DNA from: Candidatus Burkholderia humilis
GTDB taxonomy: Bacteria; Pseudomonadota; Gammaproteobacteria; Burkholderiales; Burkholderiaceae
Assembly: GCA_001184405.1 (NCBI GenBank)
Contig: LFMX01000035.1
Location: forward strand, 1 to 51,180
Reading direction: 5' to 3'
Length of the DNA: 51,180 bases
The notes beneath the pieces are model-generated. The model was not told where the DNA came from, did not search any database, and was given only the letters and a program-made list of their open reading frames with translations. Shown here in pieces: positions 38,691 to 49,343 of the stretch (the first letter of the stretch is position 1; the number at the start of each line of letters is the position of its first letter). The translations under genes and the position numbers were made by a program.

Positions 38691-39859
38691 ATGCGCCCGT
38701 ACTATAAGAAAAAATCGATTGGATCGGTGGCAAGCCTGTCGGCAACGCTGCGCGTCTCGGATGCGGTGCTGAAGCACACTGCGGCATGCTTAGGAAAACA
38801 TTACATTTCCTATCAAATTCCCAAGAAAGACGGGAGGCCTCGTTCGATTCTTATTCAAGCTTGCATCTCAAGACATTGCAAAAGCGGATCAACCGCGAAA
38901 TCTTCGCGCACGTCGAGTATCCTAATTACCTGTCTGGCGACATCGAAGGAAAAGACTATGTCCGGAATGCCAAAGCACACGCTGGTAGCTACGTTCTCAT
39001 TTCGCTTGACGTAAAAGATTTTTATCCATCGATAAACTTCAATCAAGTGAAGCGGATTTTCCAATATTTTCTTAAATTCGAGCCAGGCACGTCAGAACTG
39101 CTTGCGAAGCTAACCACTTTCAATAACTCTTTGCCACAAGGCGCGTGTACAAGCTCTCATTTAGCTAATTTGGTACTTCATAACGTCGAATATCATCTAG
39201 CTCAGTATTGTAAGACCGCTCGACTCACATATACAAGACTGCTAGACGACATCTGTATCTCCTCAAATTCTCCAATATCAAAAGAGAAGATTTCAAGGTT
39301 GATTGAGAAGGTCTCCAAAATGCTGAGGGATGAGGGGCTCAAGCTCAAGCATAGGAAGACTCGAGTTTCTTCTCGGTCGAACCCAAAGGAATTGATGGAG
39401 GTTACAGGGCTTTGGATTAATCGCGGCGCGCCTCGCGTGAAGTCGGCTGAGCGCCGGGCGATACGTGTGGAAGTTTATTGCTGCAAGGATGCTGCGCAGA
39501 CAAGTCTTACTGATCGTGAGTATCACAAGGCATACGCAAGGGTTTCTCGGAAGGTCGCCATGCTTAACCATCTGAACCATCGTGAAGCAAGTAGACTGAG
39601 ACGTGGACTCTCAGAAATCTTACTGAGGTTCGATATTCACGAAATAACAAAAACCGAGAAGGTCGTCGCAATGCTCATGCGCGCGTCGATAAAAGATCGT
39701 GAAAAGCATTCGTTCATCCTTAATTTTAACAAAACAATGAACCGGTTGAATATTGTTGCGCGGACGGACCCCAAACTGGCGATTCGACTCAGAAAAGAAA
39801 TGGCGAAATGTCGGCCAACCAAACGTACTAGCGCAACCTTGTATGATCAACCAATCTGA
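38691..39859 (+). CDS. Retron-type reverse transcriptase (one frameshift)
   Basis: About 389 codons. ATG 38691 gives MRPYYKKKSIGSVASLSATL; YQIPKKDGRPRSI is RT motif 1. A one-base shift near 38850 leads to SSLHLKTLQKRINREIF. Retron hallmarks follow: region X NAKAH (NAxxH), motif A ISLDVKDFYPSI, motif B LPQGACTSSHLANLVLHN, the catalytic box TYTRLLDDICIS, and region Y VTGLWINRG. The catalytic box has LLDD instead of the usual YADD or YVDD. No group II maturase or DGR domains are present. It should copy the msr-msd RNA into multicopy single-stranded DNA. The stop overlaps the next gene by 17 bases. Confidence 0.9.
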
Positions 39860-40061
39860 AGAGATCAATTTCGGTACTGTCAAAGCCTACTATACGTTTA
39901 AAGGTTACGGCTTCATCACGAGAGAGAAAGGCAAGGATGTATTTTTTCTCTATAAGGATGTCGAGGACGAGTCCGATATTATAGAAGGAGCGAAAGTCAT
40001 GTTCCGTGTGATCAACGACGGTAAGGGGCCTCGCGCGTCGGCCATCCAGCGCGTAGGCTGA
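39843..40061 (+). CDS. Cold-shock-domain protein, retron partner
   Basis: Intact, 72 residues: one cold-shock OB fold with RNP1 KGYGFIT and RNP2 DVFFLY, the second differing from the usual DVFVHF. ATG 39843 lies inside the last codons of the RT gene in another frame, so the two are probably translated together. The surface-exposed aromatic residues fit binding of single-stranded RNA or DNA, for example the RT's cDNA. Its AT-rich codon use separates it from housekeeping Csp genes. As the only other gene behind the RT, it is the candidate effector or regulator of the retron. Confidence 0.82.
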   Translation: MINQSEEINFGTVKAYYTFKGYGFITREKGKDVFFLYKDVEDESDIIEGAKVMFRVINDGKGPRASAIQRVG

Positions 40062-40111
40062 TTGAAGCAAAGGCGACTCAGCATACGCTGCCCGGGATGG
40101 ATACACAGCCG

Positions 40112-40128
40112 TGACTCTTTGAGAGTCA
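40112..40128 (+). repeat. Hairpin downstream of the cold-shock gene
   Basis: TGACTC and GAGTCA flank TTTGA. It lies 50 bases after the stop of the cold-shock gene and may end the retron transcript, though no long T-tract follows. Confidence 0.4.
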
Positions 40129-40219
40129 ATTCATTGCCTAATTCGACCTATGTGCGGCTTTGTAAGCTGTGATGTAAGGCTTAGGAAATAGAGGAAGTAG
40201 CCCAATACTGCGCTCTCCT

Positions 40220-40260
40220 TTAAAAACAAAAACGGCCACCGCTCCTACGAACGATGGCTG
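40220..40260 (-). terminator. Rho-independent terminator of argG
   Basis: On the minus strand, GCCATCG pairs with CGGTGGC (one G-T pair) across a 10-base loop, followed by GTTTTTGTTTTT. It lies about 40 bases after the argG stop at 40293. Confidence 0.8.
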
Positions 40261-40292
40261 CTTTCCCACCCAACCAGAGAAGAAAGAACCCC

Positions 40293-41678
<1,386 letters not shown>

Positions 41679-41790
41679 TCAGCCATGCCCGGACAGATGA
41701 CAAGTTGCCTGAATGGCTCAAGGACGCTCGATTGGCCCGAAGCGCAAACGAGGAAAGGATGCGTGACAGCAAAGAAAAACGAGAAAACCG

Positions 41791-41875
41791 TGGTGCCCAG
41801 GGCGGGACTCCAACCCGCACGCCGTTAAACGCTACCCCCTCAAGATAGTGCGTCTACCAATTCCGCCACCTGGGC
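41791..41875 (-). tRNA. tRNA-Leu (GAG)
   Basis: On the minus strand: GCCCAGG acceptor arm paired with CCTGGGC, D-arm GGCGGAATTGGTAGAC, anticodon stem-loop CTATC-TTGAGGG-GGTAG with anticodon GAG, a long variable arm (CGTTTAACGGCG), T-arm GCGGGTTGGAGTCCCGC, and an encoded CCA. A T-rich stretch follows. It lies 160 bases upstream of argG. Confidence 0.97.
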
Positions 41876-41937
41876 AAGGGGCCGCTATAGTATCGACTAA
41901 ATCTGAAAAATTGAAGGGGCTGCGCTTTTTTCCCCTC

Positions 41938-42779
41938 TTATTTCGATTTGTCGATGCCCGCGCTCGCCACCGCTTCATCGGCGCATTGCAACAAACCCTG
42001 AATCAACCGCGCACGCGGCGATGCCCCCGGCCACACCACGCCGAAACGACGCGGCTCGCTCGGCACCGGCAGCGGCAGGCGCGCGACGGCGAGCGCGGCC
42101 GTCATCGGTGAAACGATATCCGACACGAGCGATACCCCCAGCCCGCGATCGACCATCATCGCAATCGCCATCAGCGCGTTCAGCTCGAAGAGTTCGCGCG
42201 ACACGATGCGCGCCGCCCGCAGATACTGATCCGCCTGCTTGCCGCCGCCAAGCGTGCGGTCGTAGCGGATAAACGGTTCGCGCCGCAGCAGTTCGTGCGG
42301 GTCCTCGCCCGCGAAACGCGCCGGCGCGAGCACAACGAGCGGTTCCTCGCGCAGCAGATGCCAGTCGTACGCCTTCGGCAACGCGAATGCGGGATGTAGA
42401 CAAATGGCGACATAGAGATCGCCGCGTTGCAACGTGTCGTACAGCTCCATCGACGTGCCCGCGCGAATCAGCACCTTCGCGCGCGGAAAAGCGCGGGCGA
42501 AGGTGGCGAGCGCATCGGGCAACAGGCTCAACAGCGCCGTCGTAATGGTGTGCCGATGCGCAGTTCGCCGGTCACCTCGCCTTCGAGCGCGTGCGCGCGC
42601 AGATCGGCGAAATCGGCGACGAGACCGCGCGCCCGCTCGATCACGCGATGCCCCGCCTCGGTCGGAATCACCATGCGGCCGGAGCGCACGAAAAGCGTCA
42701 CGCCGACGCGACGCGCGGCTTCGGCCATCGAACCGGTATCGACGACGAGCAGGAGATTGGCGAGAAATGCCGTATCCAT
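41938..42779 (-). pseudogene. LysR-family regulator with deleted recognition helix and frameshift
   Basis: Starts MDTAFLANLLLVVDTGSMAE and reaches AARRVGVT, then jumps directly to LFVRSGRMVIPTEAGHRVIE. The roughly 19 residues that hold the DNA-recognition helix and LEDELG-type linker are missing. A frameshift near 42547 separates RIGT from TALLSLLPDALATFARAF; the ligand domain then runs to AGIDKSK. It is divergent from the lyase/CoA-transferase operon and was presumably its regulator, now unable to bind DNA normally. Confidence 0.78.
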
Positions 42780-42878
42780 CGGATAGATTTGCTTGGGTTT
42801 AAAGATAGACGCGGATAGTTTATCTAAAACGTGGGCGTCCGTAGACTGATCGGCATACTCGAATAAGGATGAAGACGC

Positions 42879-43751
42879 ATGAGAAGCAAGCTCTTCGTGC
42901 CGGCATCGCGCCCGGAACTCTTCGCCAAGGCACTCGCGAGCGCTGCCGATGCCCTGTCGTTCGATCTGGAAGACGCCGTGTCGCCCGAACGCAAGCTGCA
43001 GGCGCGCGCGGATTTGCGCGCGCTGCTCGCCAGCAACAAGACGCTCATCGTGCGCGTGAACGCGCTGTCGAGCCCGCATTTTGCCGCCGATATCGACGCC
43101 ATCGCGCGCAACGGTGTGTCGCTCGTCAATCTGCCGAAGCCCGAGCATCCGGACGATGTGCGCGCCGCCGCCGCGCTCGAAGCTGCCGAACGCGCGAACG
43201 GCGTCACCGCACCGATCGCTTGCTGCTGAATATCGAATCACCGCGCGCGTTGCGGATGGCCGCGGAATTGGCGGGCGCGCATGAGCGTGTCGCGGGTTTG
43301 CAGCTCGGCCTCGGCGATCTGTTCGAGCCGTTGTCGATCGCGCGTCGAGAAACCGCCGCCATTCCATTCAACTGGCGATGTTCGCGCTGCGCATCGCGGC
43401 AGGCGAAGCGAACGTGTTCGCGTATGACACGGCGTTCGCCGACATCAAGGACATCGACGGCTTTCGCGCCGCAGCGCAGATGGCACGCACGCTCGGTTTC
43501 ATCGGCAAAAGCTGCATTCATCCGAGCCAGATCGCGATTGCGAACGATGTCTTCCGCCCATCCGATGACGACATCGCGCATGCGGTGCGTATCGTCGAAG
43601 CGGCGCGTGATGCGGATGCGAAAGGCATCGACGCGTATGTCGTCGATGAAAAGATGATCGATCCGCCGTTCGTCGAACGCGCGCGCTGGTCGCGGATGCG
43701 GCGCACCTCGGTCTGCTTTCCGAAGCGCAAAGCCTGGCGGCCGGAATTTAA
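42879..43751 (+). CDS. HpcH/HpaI aldolase/CitE-type CoA-ester lyase (interrupted)
   Basis: TIM-barrel lyase of about 290 codons that would cleave a 3-hydroxyacyl-CoA such as malyl- or citramalyl-CoA. ATG 42879: MRSKLFVPASRPELFAKALA, then ALSFDLEDAVSPERK with acidic metal ligands, LLLNIESPRALRMAAELA, LGLGDLFEP, and GFIGKSCIHPSQIAIANDVF. Frameshifts near 43220, 43368 and 43685; the true end ALVADAAHLGLLSEAQSLAA reaches TAA 43749-43751. First gene of a catabolic operon, 16 bases before the CoA transferase. Confidence 0.87.
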
Positions 43752-43767
43752 GGAAGAGGAAACACAC

Positions 43768-44958
43768 ATGGAACAGAACGTTGGTCGCGGCGGGCCGCTT
43801 TCCGGCGTGCGCGTGCTCGATCTGAGCGCGTATATCGCCGGGCCGTATGGCTGCACGTTGCTCGCAGATCAGGGCGCGGAAGTCATCAAGATCGAACCGC
43901 CTTCGGGCGATAACCTGCGCAAATATCCATCAACGCTCGAAGCTGAAAGCCGCGCGTTTCTCGGCGTGAATCGCGGCAAGCGCGGGCTCGTGCTCGATCT
44001 GAAGCAGCGTGAAGCGCTCGATGTGCTGATCGCGCTCGTCAGGCAAGCCGATGTGCTCGTGCATAACTTCAGGCCGAGCGTGCCGGCGCGTTTGGGTATC
44101 GCGTATGAGCAGTTGCGCGAGATCAATCCGCGTCTCGTGTATTGCGCGGTGACGGGTTATGGCGAGACCGGTCCGAACAAGGACAAGGCGGGCTACGATC
44201 AGGTCCTGCAAACGATGACCGGCATGTGCACGCTGCAAGGTCCGGCGGGCGGCGCGCCTGAAGTGCTGTATGGATCGGTGGTCGATTACTACGCGGCGGC
44301 GCTGGTGGCGTCGAGCGTATCGTCGGCGCTGTTCGCGCGCGAGAGGTCAGGTGAAGGACAGTATGTCGGCGTGTCGCTGTTGCGCAGTGCGCTCACGATG
44401 CAATCCGCACGCATGATCTGGGCCGATAGCGAACCGAAGGACATCGGCCGCGATATGCGTTCGGGCGACATCACGGGCATTCATCCGACGCGCGAAGGTT
44501 ATCTCTACATTTCAGCGAATACGCCGCATTTCTGGCAGTCGCTGTGCGAGTTGACCGGGCTCGAATTGCTTGCATCGAATGAACGATACGACACCGTTCG
44601 CAAGCGCGCCATTCGTCGCGATGAAATCGTGCCGCGCCTGCATGAAGCGCTTGCGCAACGCAGCGCGCGCGAGTGGGAAGCGTTGTTCGGCGATGCCGTG
44701 CCGTGTGCGGCGGCGCGCAGTATCGAAGACATGTTCGACGATCCGCAAGTGCTCGCGGAAGACATGGTCGCGCGTTTCGATTATCCCGGCGTAGGCGCGT
44801 ATCGCGGCTTCAAGCATCCGGTGCGTTTTGACGCCACGCCCTTGCCCGAACCGTTCGCCGCGCCCGCATTCGGCAAGCATAGCGATGTGTTGCTGCGCGA
44901 AGCGGGCTTGAGTGATGAAGCCATCGAAGCGCTGCGTGCGAAGCGCGCGGTGCTGTAA
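43768..44958 (+). CDS. CaiB/BaiF (class III) CoA transferase
   Basis: Intact, 396 residues. Transfers CoA between acids, here probably activating the substrate of the upstream lyase. ATG 43768 follows AGGAAGAGGA. Marks: GVRVLDLSAYIAGPYGCTLL, ADQGAEVIKIEPP, HNFRPSVPARLGI, VTGYGETGP, and the active Asp in YGSVVDYYAA. Followed after 17 bases by an amidohydrolase. Confidence 0.93.
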   Translation: MEQNVGRGGPLSGVRVLDLSAYIAGPYGCTLLADQGAEVIKIEPPSGDNLRKYPSTLEAESRAFLGVNRGKRGLVLDLKQREALDVLIALVRQADVLVHNFRPSVPARLGIAYEQLREINPRLVYCAVTGYGETGPNKDKAGYDQVLQTMTGMCTLQGPAGGAPEVLYGSVVDYYAAALVASSVSSALFARERSGEGQYVGVSLLRSALTMQSARMIWADSEPKDIGRDMRSGDITGIHPTREGYLYISANTPHFWQSLCELTGLELLASNERYDTVRKRAIRRDEIVPRLHEALAQRSAREWEALFGDAVPCAAARSIEDMFDDPQVLAEDMVARFDYPGVGAYRGFKHPVRFDATPLPEPFAAPAFGKHSDVLLREAGLSDEAIEALRAKRAVL

Positions 44959-44975
44959 AACAAGAGCTTTTCTCG

Positions 44976-45739
44976 ATGAAATGCGATTCACATATCCATA
45001 TCTACGAACAAGGCTTCGATATCGATGCGTATCGCAAGGTGCAGGCGCGTATCGGCACGGGGTGATCGTCACGCCGCGCGTGCATGGCACGGATAACACC
45101 GTCACCGTGGATGCGATCCGCAAGCTCGGCATCGACAACGCGCGCGGCATTGCCGTGCTCAATCCCGATGTCACCGATGACACGCTCATCGCGCTGAATA
45201 AGGACGGCATTCGCGGCATCCGCTTCACGCTTTACACGCCGAAGAATGCGGTGGTCGGCTTCGAGATGGTCGAGCCGCTGGCCGCGCGCATAGCGGAACT
45301 CGGCTGGCATGTGCAGTTGCATTGGACAGCACAGCAGATCGTCGAACATGAAGCGATGCTGCAACGCCTGCCTGCCACGATGGTCTTCGATCATCTCGCG
45401 CGTTTGCCGTTGCAGGACGGCGTGCATCACGCAGCGTTCGATATCGTGCGTGATCTCGCGGATCGCGGACGCGCGTGGATCAAGCTGTCCGGTCCGTATC
45501 TGGATTCGGCGCTCGGCCTCGATCATTGTTATGCCGACATCACGCCGATGGCGCGCGCGTGGATCGATGCCGTGCCCGAGCGCCTCGTGTGGGGCAGCGA
45601 CTGGCCGCACGTGACGGAGACGCACAAGCCCGACGACATATTGCTGTTCGATCTACTCTCCGAGTGGACCGACGACGATGCAACGCGCGAACGCATCCTC
45701 GTCACGAATCCCGCCGTGCTGTACGGCTTCGCAATTTAA
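44976..45739 (+). CDS. Amidohydrolase family 2 (TIM-barrel) hydrolase (frameshifted)
   Basis: About 254 codons. ATG 44976: MKCDSHIHIYEQGFD carries the HxH motif. Further: GVIVTPRVHGTDN, GIRGIRFTLYTPKNAVVGFE, QLHWTAQQIVEHEAML, MVFDHLARLPL, VWGSDWPHVTE with the metal-site Asp. It resembles lactonases of the LigI/galactarolactonase type. A frameshift lies near 45060. In the operon it may open a cyclic lactone or pyrone form of the acid. Confidence 0.85.
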
Positions 45740-45764
45740 AAAAACAAAACACAAGGAGACACGC

Positions 45765-47129
45765 ATGAAAACCGCGCCAACGCCTGTGCGCAAGACGCGC
45801 TTTACCGAAGCCACCATTCGCCTCTTCGAGCGCACGATTCCCGATCCCTTCGTGCTCGCGATTCTCATCACCGCGATCGTCACCGTACTGTCGATGATCT
45901 TCGCGCCGTACGCCTCCGTGCCGAAGATGATCGGCGCCTGGTACAAGGGCTTTTTCGATATCTTCACGTTCGCGTTTCAGATCACGCTCGTGCTCGTGAC
46001 GGGCCACGCGTTCGCGCACACGCCGCCGGTGCAGCGCATGTTCAAAGCGCTTGTGTCGATCGCGCGCACGCCCGCGCAGGCCGCGACGCTGACCTTCGTG
46101 CTGGTCGCGGTGACATCGTTCTTTAACTGGGGCATGGGGCTCGTCGTTGCGGCCTTGCTCGCGCGTGAAGTGGCCAAGCGCTTGCGCGTGGACTTCGCGT
46201 GGATCGTCGCGGCGGGGTTTTCCGGCTGGGTCGTGTGGGCGAGCGGGATCTCGAGTTCGATCGCGCTTGCGCAATCGACGCCCGGCAGTTCGATGAACGT
46301 CGTGCAGAAACTCACGGGCATGGTACTGCCGTTCAACGAAACCGTATTCACGCGCTTCAATCTCGTGCCTACCTTGGTCATGCTTGTCGCGACGCCTTTC
46401 GTGCTCAACTGGCTGCGTCCGCGCGATGAAGACGCCGTCGTGCTCGATACCGCCAAGCATCCCGACGAACCGCTGCGCAAGCGCCCCGAAGGCAAGCTGA
46501 GCTTCGCGCGTCGCATCGAATATTCGTGGATCGGCAGCGCGTTTATCGGCGCGGCGGGCATTGCGTTGATCGTCCTGACGCAGTTTCAGCACATCGCGTT
46601 TTCCAGTGTGAATGCGGTGATTTTCGTGATGTTCATCGCGGGCGTGATTCTGCACGGCTATCCGCTCGCCTATGCGGACGCCATCAAGAACGCCGCCAAG
46701 CAAACCGGTTCGATTATGCTTAAATACCCGCTTTACGGCGGCATCATGGGCATGATGGATGCCACCGGCTTGCCCGATGTCATCTCGCACTTCTTCATCG
46801 CGATATCGAATGCGCACACGCTGCCGTTCTGGAGCTACGTGTGCTCGCTCATCGTCACGTTCTTCATTCCGAGCGGCGGCAAACACTGGGCCTGGGCCGT
46901 GCAAGGTCCGTTCGTCGTGCCCGCAGCGGTCGCGTTGCACGCCTCCGTGCCCGCCACGACGATGGCCGTCGCGATGGGCGAGCAAGTTTCGAACATGATG
47001 CAGCCGTTCTGGGCCGCGCCGGTCGTCGCAATGGCGGGCGTCGGCGTGCAGCGCGTGCTCGGCTTCACGGTGATGATCTTCGCGGTCGGTTTGATCGTGT
47101 ATGGTGCTGCGCTGCTGATTTTCGTATGA
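45765..47129 (+). CDS. AtoE-type short-chain fatty acid transporter
   Basis: Intact, 454 residues, about 11-12 membrane helices. ATG 45765 follows AAGGAG. Marks of the family: RLFERTIPDPFVLAILITAI, FNWGMGLVVAALLAREVAKR, IPSGGKHWAWAVQGPFVVPA, GEQVSNMMQPFWAAPVVAMA. The E. coli relative AtoE imports short-chain fatty acids. Here it probably imports the operon's acid substrate or a product. Confidence 0.92.
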   Translation: MKTAPTPVRKTRFTEATIRLFERTIPDPFVLAILITAIVTVLSMIFAPYASVPKMIGAWYKGFFDIFTFAFQITLVLVTGHAFAHTPPVQRMFKALVSIARTPAQAATLTFVLVAVTSFFNWGMGLVVAALLAREVAKRLRVDFAWIVAAGFSGWVVWASGISSSIALAQSTPGSSMNVVQKLTGMVLPFNETVFTRFNLVPTLVMLVATPFVLNWLRPRDEDAVVLDTAKHPDEPLRKRPEGKLSFARRIEYSWIGSAFIGAAGIALIVLTQFQHIAFSSVNAVIFVMFIAGVILHGYPLAYADAIKNAAKQTGSIMLKYPLYGGIMGMMDATGLPDVISHFFIAISNAHTLPFWSYVCSLIVTFFIPSGGKHWAWAVQGPFVVPAAVALHASVPATTMAVAMGEQVSNMMQPFWAAPVVAMAGVGVQRVLGFTVMIFAVGLIVYGAALLIFV

Positions 47130-47143
47130 ACGGAGACAAGACG

Positions 47144-48479
47144 ATGAAGTCCGCCACGCATGCAGTAGAAACGCGCGAAGAAGGCTTGAAAGAGCGCTGG
47201 TGGCGCGTGTTCGATGTGCGCATCGGCGCGTTGCCGTTACCGGTGTATCTCGTGCTCGTCGCCGTGCTCGCCGCAATGACGCTGCACGGCAAACTCGCCG
47301 CCGATCTGCCGACGGACATCGCGCTCGTCACGGTCGGCGGCTTCACGTGCGCCGAACTCGCGAAGCGCATTCCGTGGATCCGACATATCGGCGCGACCTC
47401 GATTTTCGCGGCCTTTATTCCGTCGATGCTCGTCTATTACAAGCTGATGCCGGAACCGATCACCAAGGCCGTCACGACCTTCACTAAGCAATCGAACTTT
47501 CTGTATCTGTTCATTGCGGCGATCATCGTCGGCAGTGTGCTGAGCATGGACCGGCAAACGCTCGTAAAGGGCTTCGTGCGCATCTTCATTCCGGTGGCGA
47601 GCGGATCGATTGCGGTGGCGCTCGTCGGAACATGCGTCGGCACGCTGCTCGGACTCGATGCGAAGCACGCGCTTTTCATGGTCGTCGTGCCGATCATGGC
47701 GGGCGGCGTCGGTGAAGGCGCGTTGCCGCTGTCGGTGGGTTATGCGCAGATTCTCGGCGTCGAACAAGGGCCGCTCTTTGCGCAAGTGTTGTCGGCGGTG
47801 ATGCTCGGCAATATCGCCGCGATCTGCTGCGCGGGCTTGTTAAGCTATCTCGGCGCGCGTCGTCCGCGTTTGACGGGCAACGGACGGCTAACCGTCACGC
47901 AAGATCATGACGAAGTGACGAGCGCGAAATCGCCCTCATTCGAATTCGATGTCAGCTCGGTCGCCGCTGCGGGCGCGACGGCCATTGCGCTGTACTTGCT
48001 CGGCGTATTGAGCCATCAGTTCTTCGGCTGGCCCGCGCCCGTCGTGATGCTCTTTGCTCGTGGTCGCGGCGCAATTCTTTCAGGTCGTATCGCCACGCGT
48101 GCGAGGCGGCGCGCGTTTCATGTACGGCTTCTTTTCGACCGCCGTCACCTATCCGCTGATGTTCGCCATCAGCATCGCGATGACGCCGTGGGGCGAGATC
48201 GTCACCGCGTTTCACTGGGTCAACATCGTGACGGCGGTGTCGACCATTTTGACGCTTGTTTTGACGGGCTTTTTCGTTGCGCGCTGGACGGGCATGTATC
48301 CGGTCGAAGCGGCGATCGTCAACGCGACGCATAGCGGTTTGGGCGGCACCGGTGACGTCGCGATCCTCACCGCCGCGAATCGCATGGAACTGATGCCGTT
48401 CGCGCAAATCGCGACGCGCATCAGCGGTACGGTCACGGTGATGGCCGCGCTCGCCGCATTCGCGTGGTTGCGCGGCTGA
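47144..48479 (+). CDS. 2-hydroxycarboxylate transporter, CitS/MaeN family (frameshifted)
   Basis: About 445 codons of a 2-HCT sodium symporter for malate- or citrate-like acids. ATG 47144 starts 15 bases after AtoE. Two reentrant-loop GGxG motifs are visible: IMAGGVGEGALPLSVGY and SGLGGTGDVAILTAANRMEL. One frameshift near 48055, between APVVMLF and VVAAQFFQVV. It ends the operon and supports a hydroxy-dicarboxylate substrate. Confidence 0.9.
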
Positions 48480-48488
48480 GTTGCGCGG

Positions 48489-49343
48489 TTAAGTCGTCGC
48501 GATCAAGAGTTCTTCGGCGTTTTTCAGCGGACGCAAGCCGTCGGTCCGATACGTGAAGTAGCGCTGCGTGAGGTCATCGGCGGAAATATGGTTTGCGTCG
48601 ATGAAACCCGCATCGCGCGCGAGCGACATGATCTGCGACGGCGTAAAGAAGCTGACGAACGGCGTGCCGCTCGCGCGTGCGCCCTTCTCCGCCATTTCGA
48701 GGCCCGGACGCACTTCGGGATCGGCCATGTCGATCGGCAAGAGAAACGTCATCGCGAGCATCGATCCCGACGCGAGCGATGCGACTTCGCGCAGCAACGC
48801 TTCGTTCGCCTCTTTCGTCAAATACATGCTGACACCCGTCGATACGACGATCGCGGGCTTCGTCGCATCGAAGCCGTTTTCGATGAGCTTGTCACGCCAG
48901 TTCTCGCCCGCTTCGAAATCGACGGGCACGAAGCGCAGCCAGTCCGGCGCGCCGTACCCGCATTCGATCAGGCGCTTGCGTTTCCATTGCTGCGTGTGCG
49001 GTTGATCGACTTCGAAAATCGTCATGCGCGATGCAATGTCCGCGCGGCGCTGCGCGAAGCTGTCGAGACCGGCGCCGAGAATCACGTATTGCGTGAGACC
49101 TTGCTGCGCATGCCCGATCACGAGGTCTTCGATAAACCGCGCCCGCGCCACGATCGATGCGCGAAACGGCCGCGTAAAGTGCGGGTTCATGTCACCGCGC
49201 TCGCGCCAGTTTGCATCGGGATTGAGCAGTGCAAGGCCGATGCGGTCGTCGAAAACGTGCGGCGGCGCATCGATATCGACGTGCAATGCGCGCCATAAAA
49301 CGACGCGCGCGGCGGTGCTGTCGGGTTCGTTCATCGTAATCAT
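48489..49343 (-). CDS. SAM-dependent methyltransferase, leucine carboxyl methyltransferase-like
   Basis: Intact, about 284 residues. The motif YVILGAGLDSFAQRR is the SAM-binding E/DxGxGxDS-like motif of the PPM1/LCMT-type family; FEVDQPHTQQWKRKRL, VPVDFEAGENW and VSTGVSMYLT follow. ATG 49343 overlaps the LacI stop (ATGA); ATG 49334 is an alternative with GGAG ten bases ahead. Proteins of this type occur in actinobacteria and Burkholderia; the methyl acceptor is unknown. Convergent with the 2-HCT gene. Confidence 0.85.
   Translation of the reverse strand: MITMNEPDSTAARVVLWRALHVDIDAPPHVFDDRIGLALLNPDANWRERGDMNPHFTRPFRASIVARARFIEDLVIGHAQQGLTQYVILGAGLDSFAQRRADIASRMTIFEVDQPHTQQWKRKRLIECGYGAPDWLRFVPVDFEAGENWRDKLIENGFDATKPAIVVSTGVSMYLTKEANEALLREVASLASGSMLAMTFLLPIDMADPEVRPGLEMAEKGARASGTPFVSFFTPSQIMSLARDAGFIDANHISADDLTQRYFTYRTDGLRPLKNAEELLIATT

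Noticed and set aside
38691..39859. Group II intron maturase or DGR reverse transcriptase instead of a retron RT
   Set aside because: No maturase X domain or HNH domain, no variable repeat nearby, and the retron-specific NAxxH and VTG motifs are present. The intron remnant at 8.0 kb is unrelated in position and composition.
37830..40072. GAAGCAAAG at both edges of the island as an attachment-site repeat
   Set aside because: Only 9 bases match and the flanks differ; too short to claim.
41791..41875. tRNA-Leu as the integration site of the retron island
   Set aside because: The tRNA is 1.7 kb from the island, with intact argG between, and I see no repeated tRNA 3' end at the island edge.
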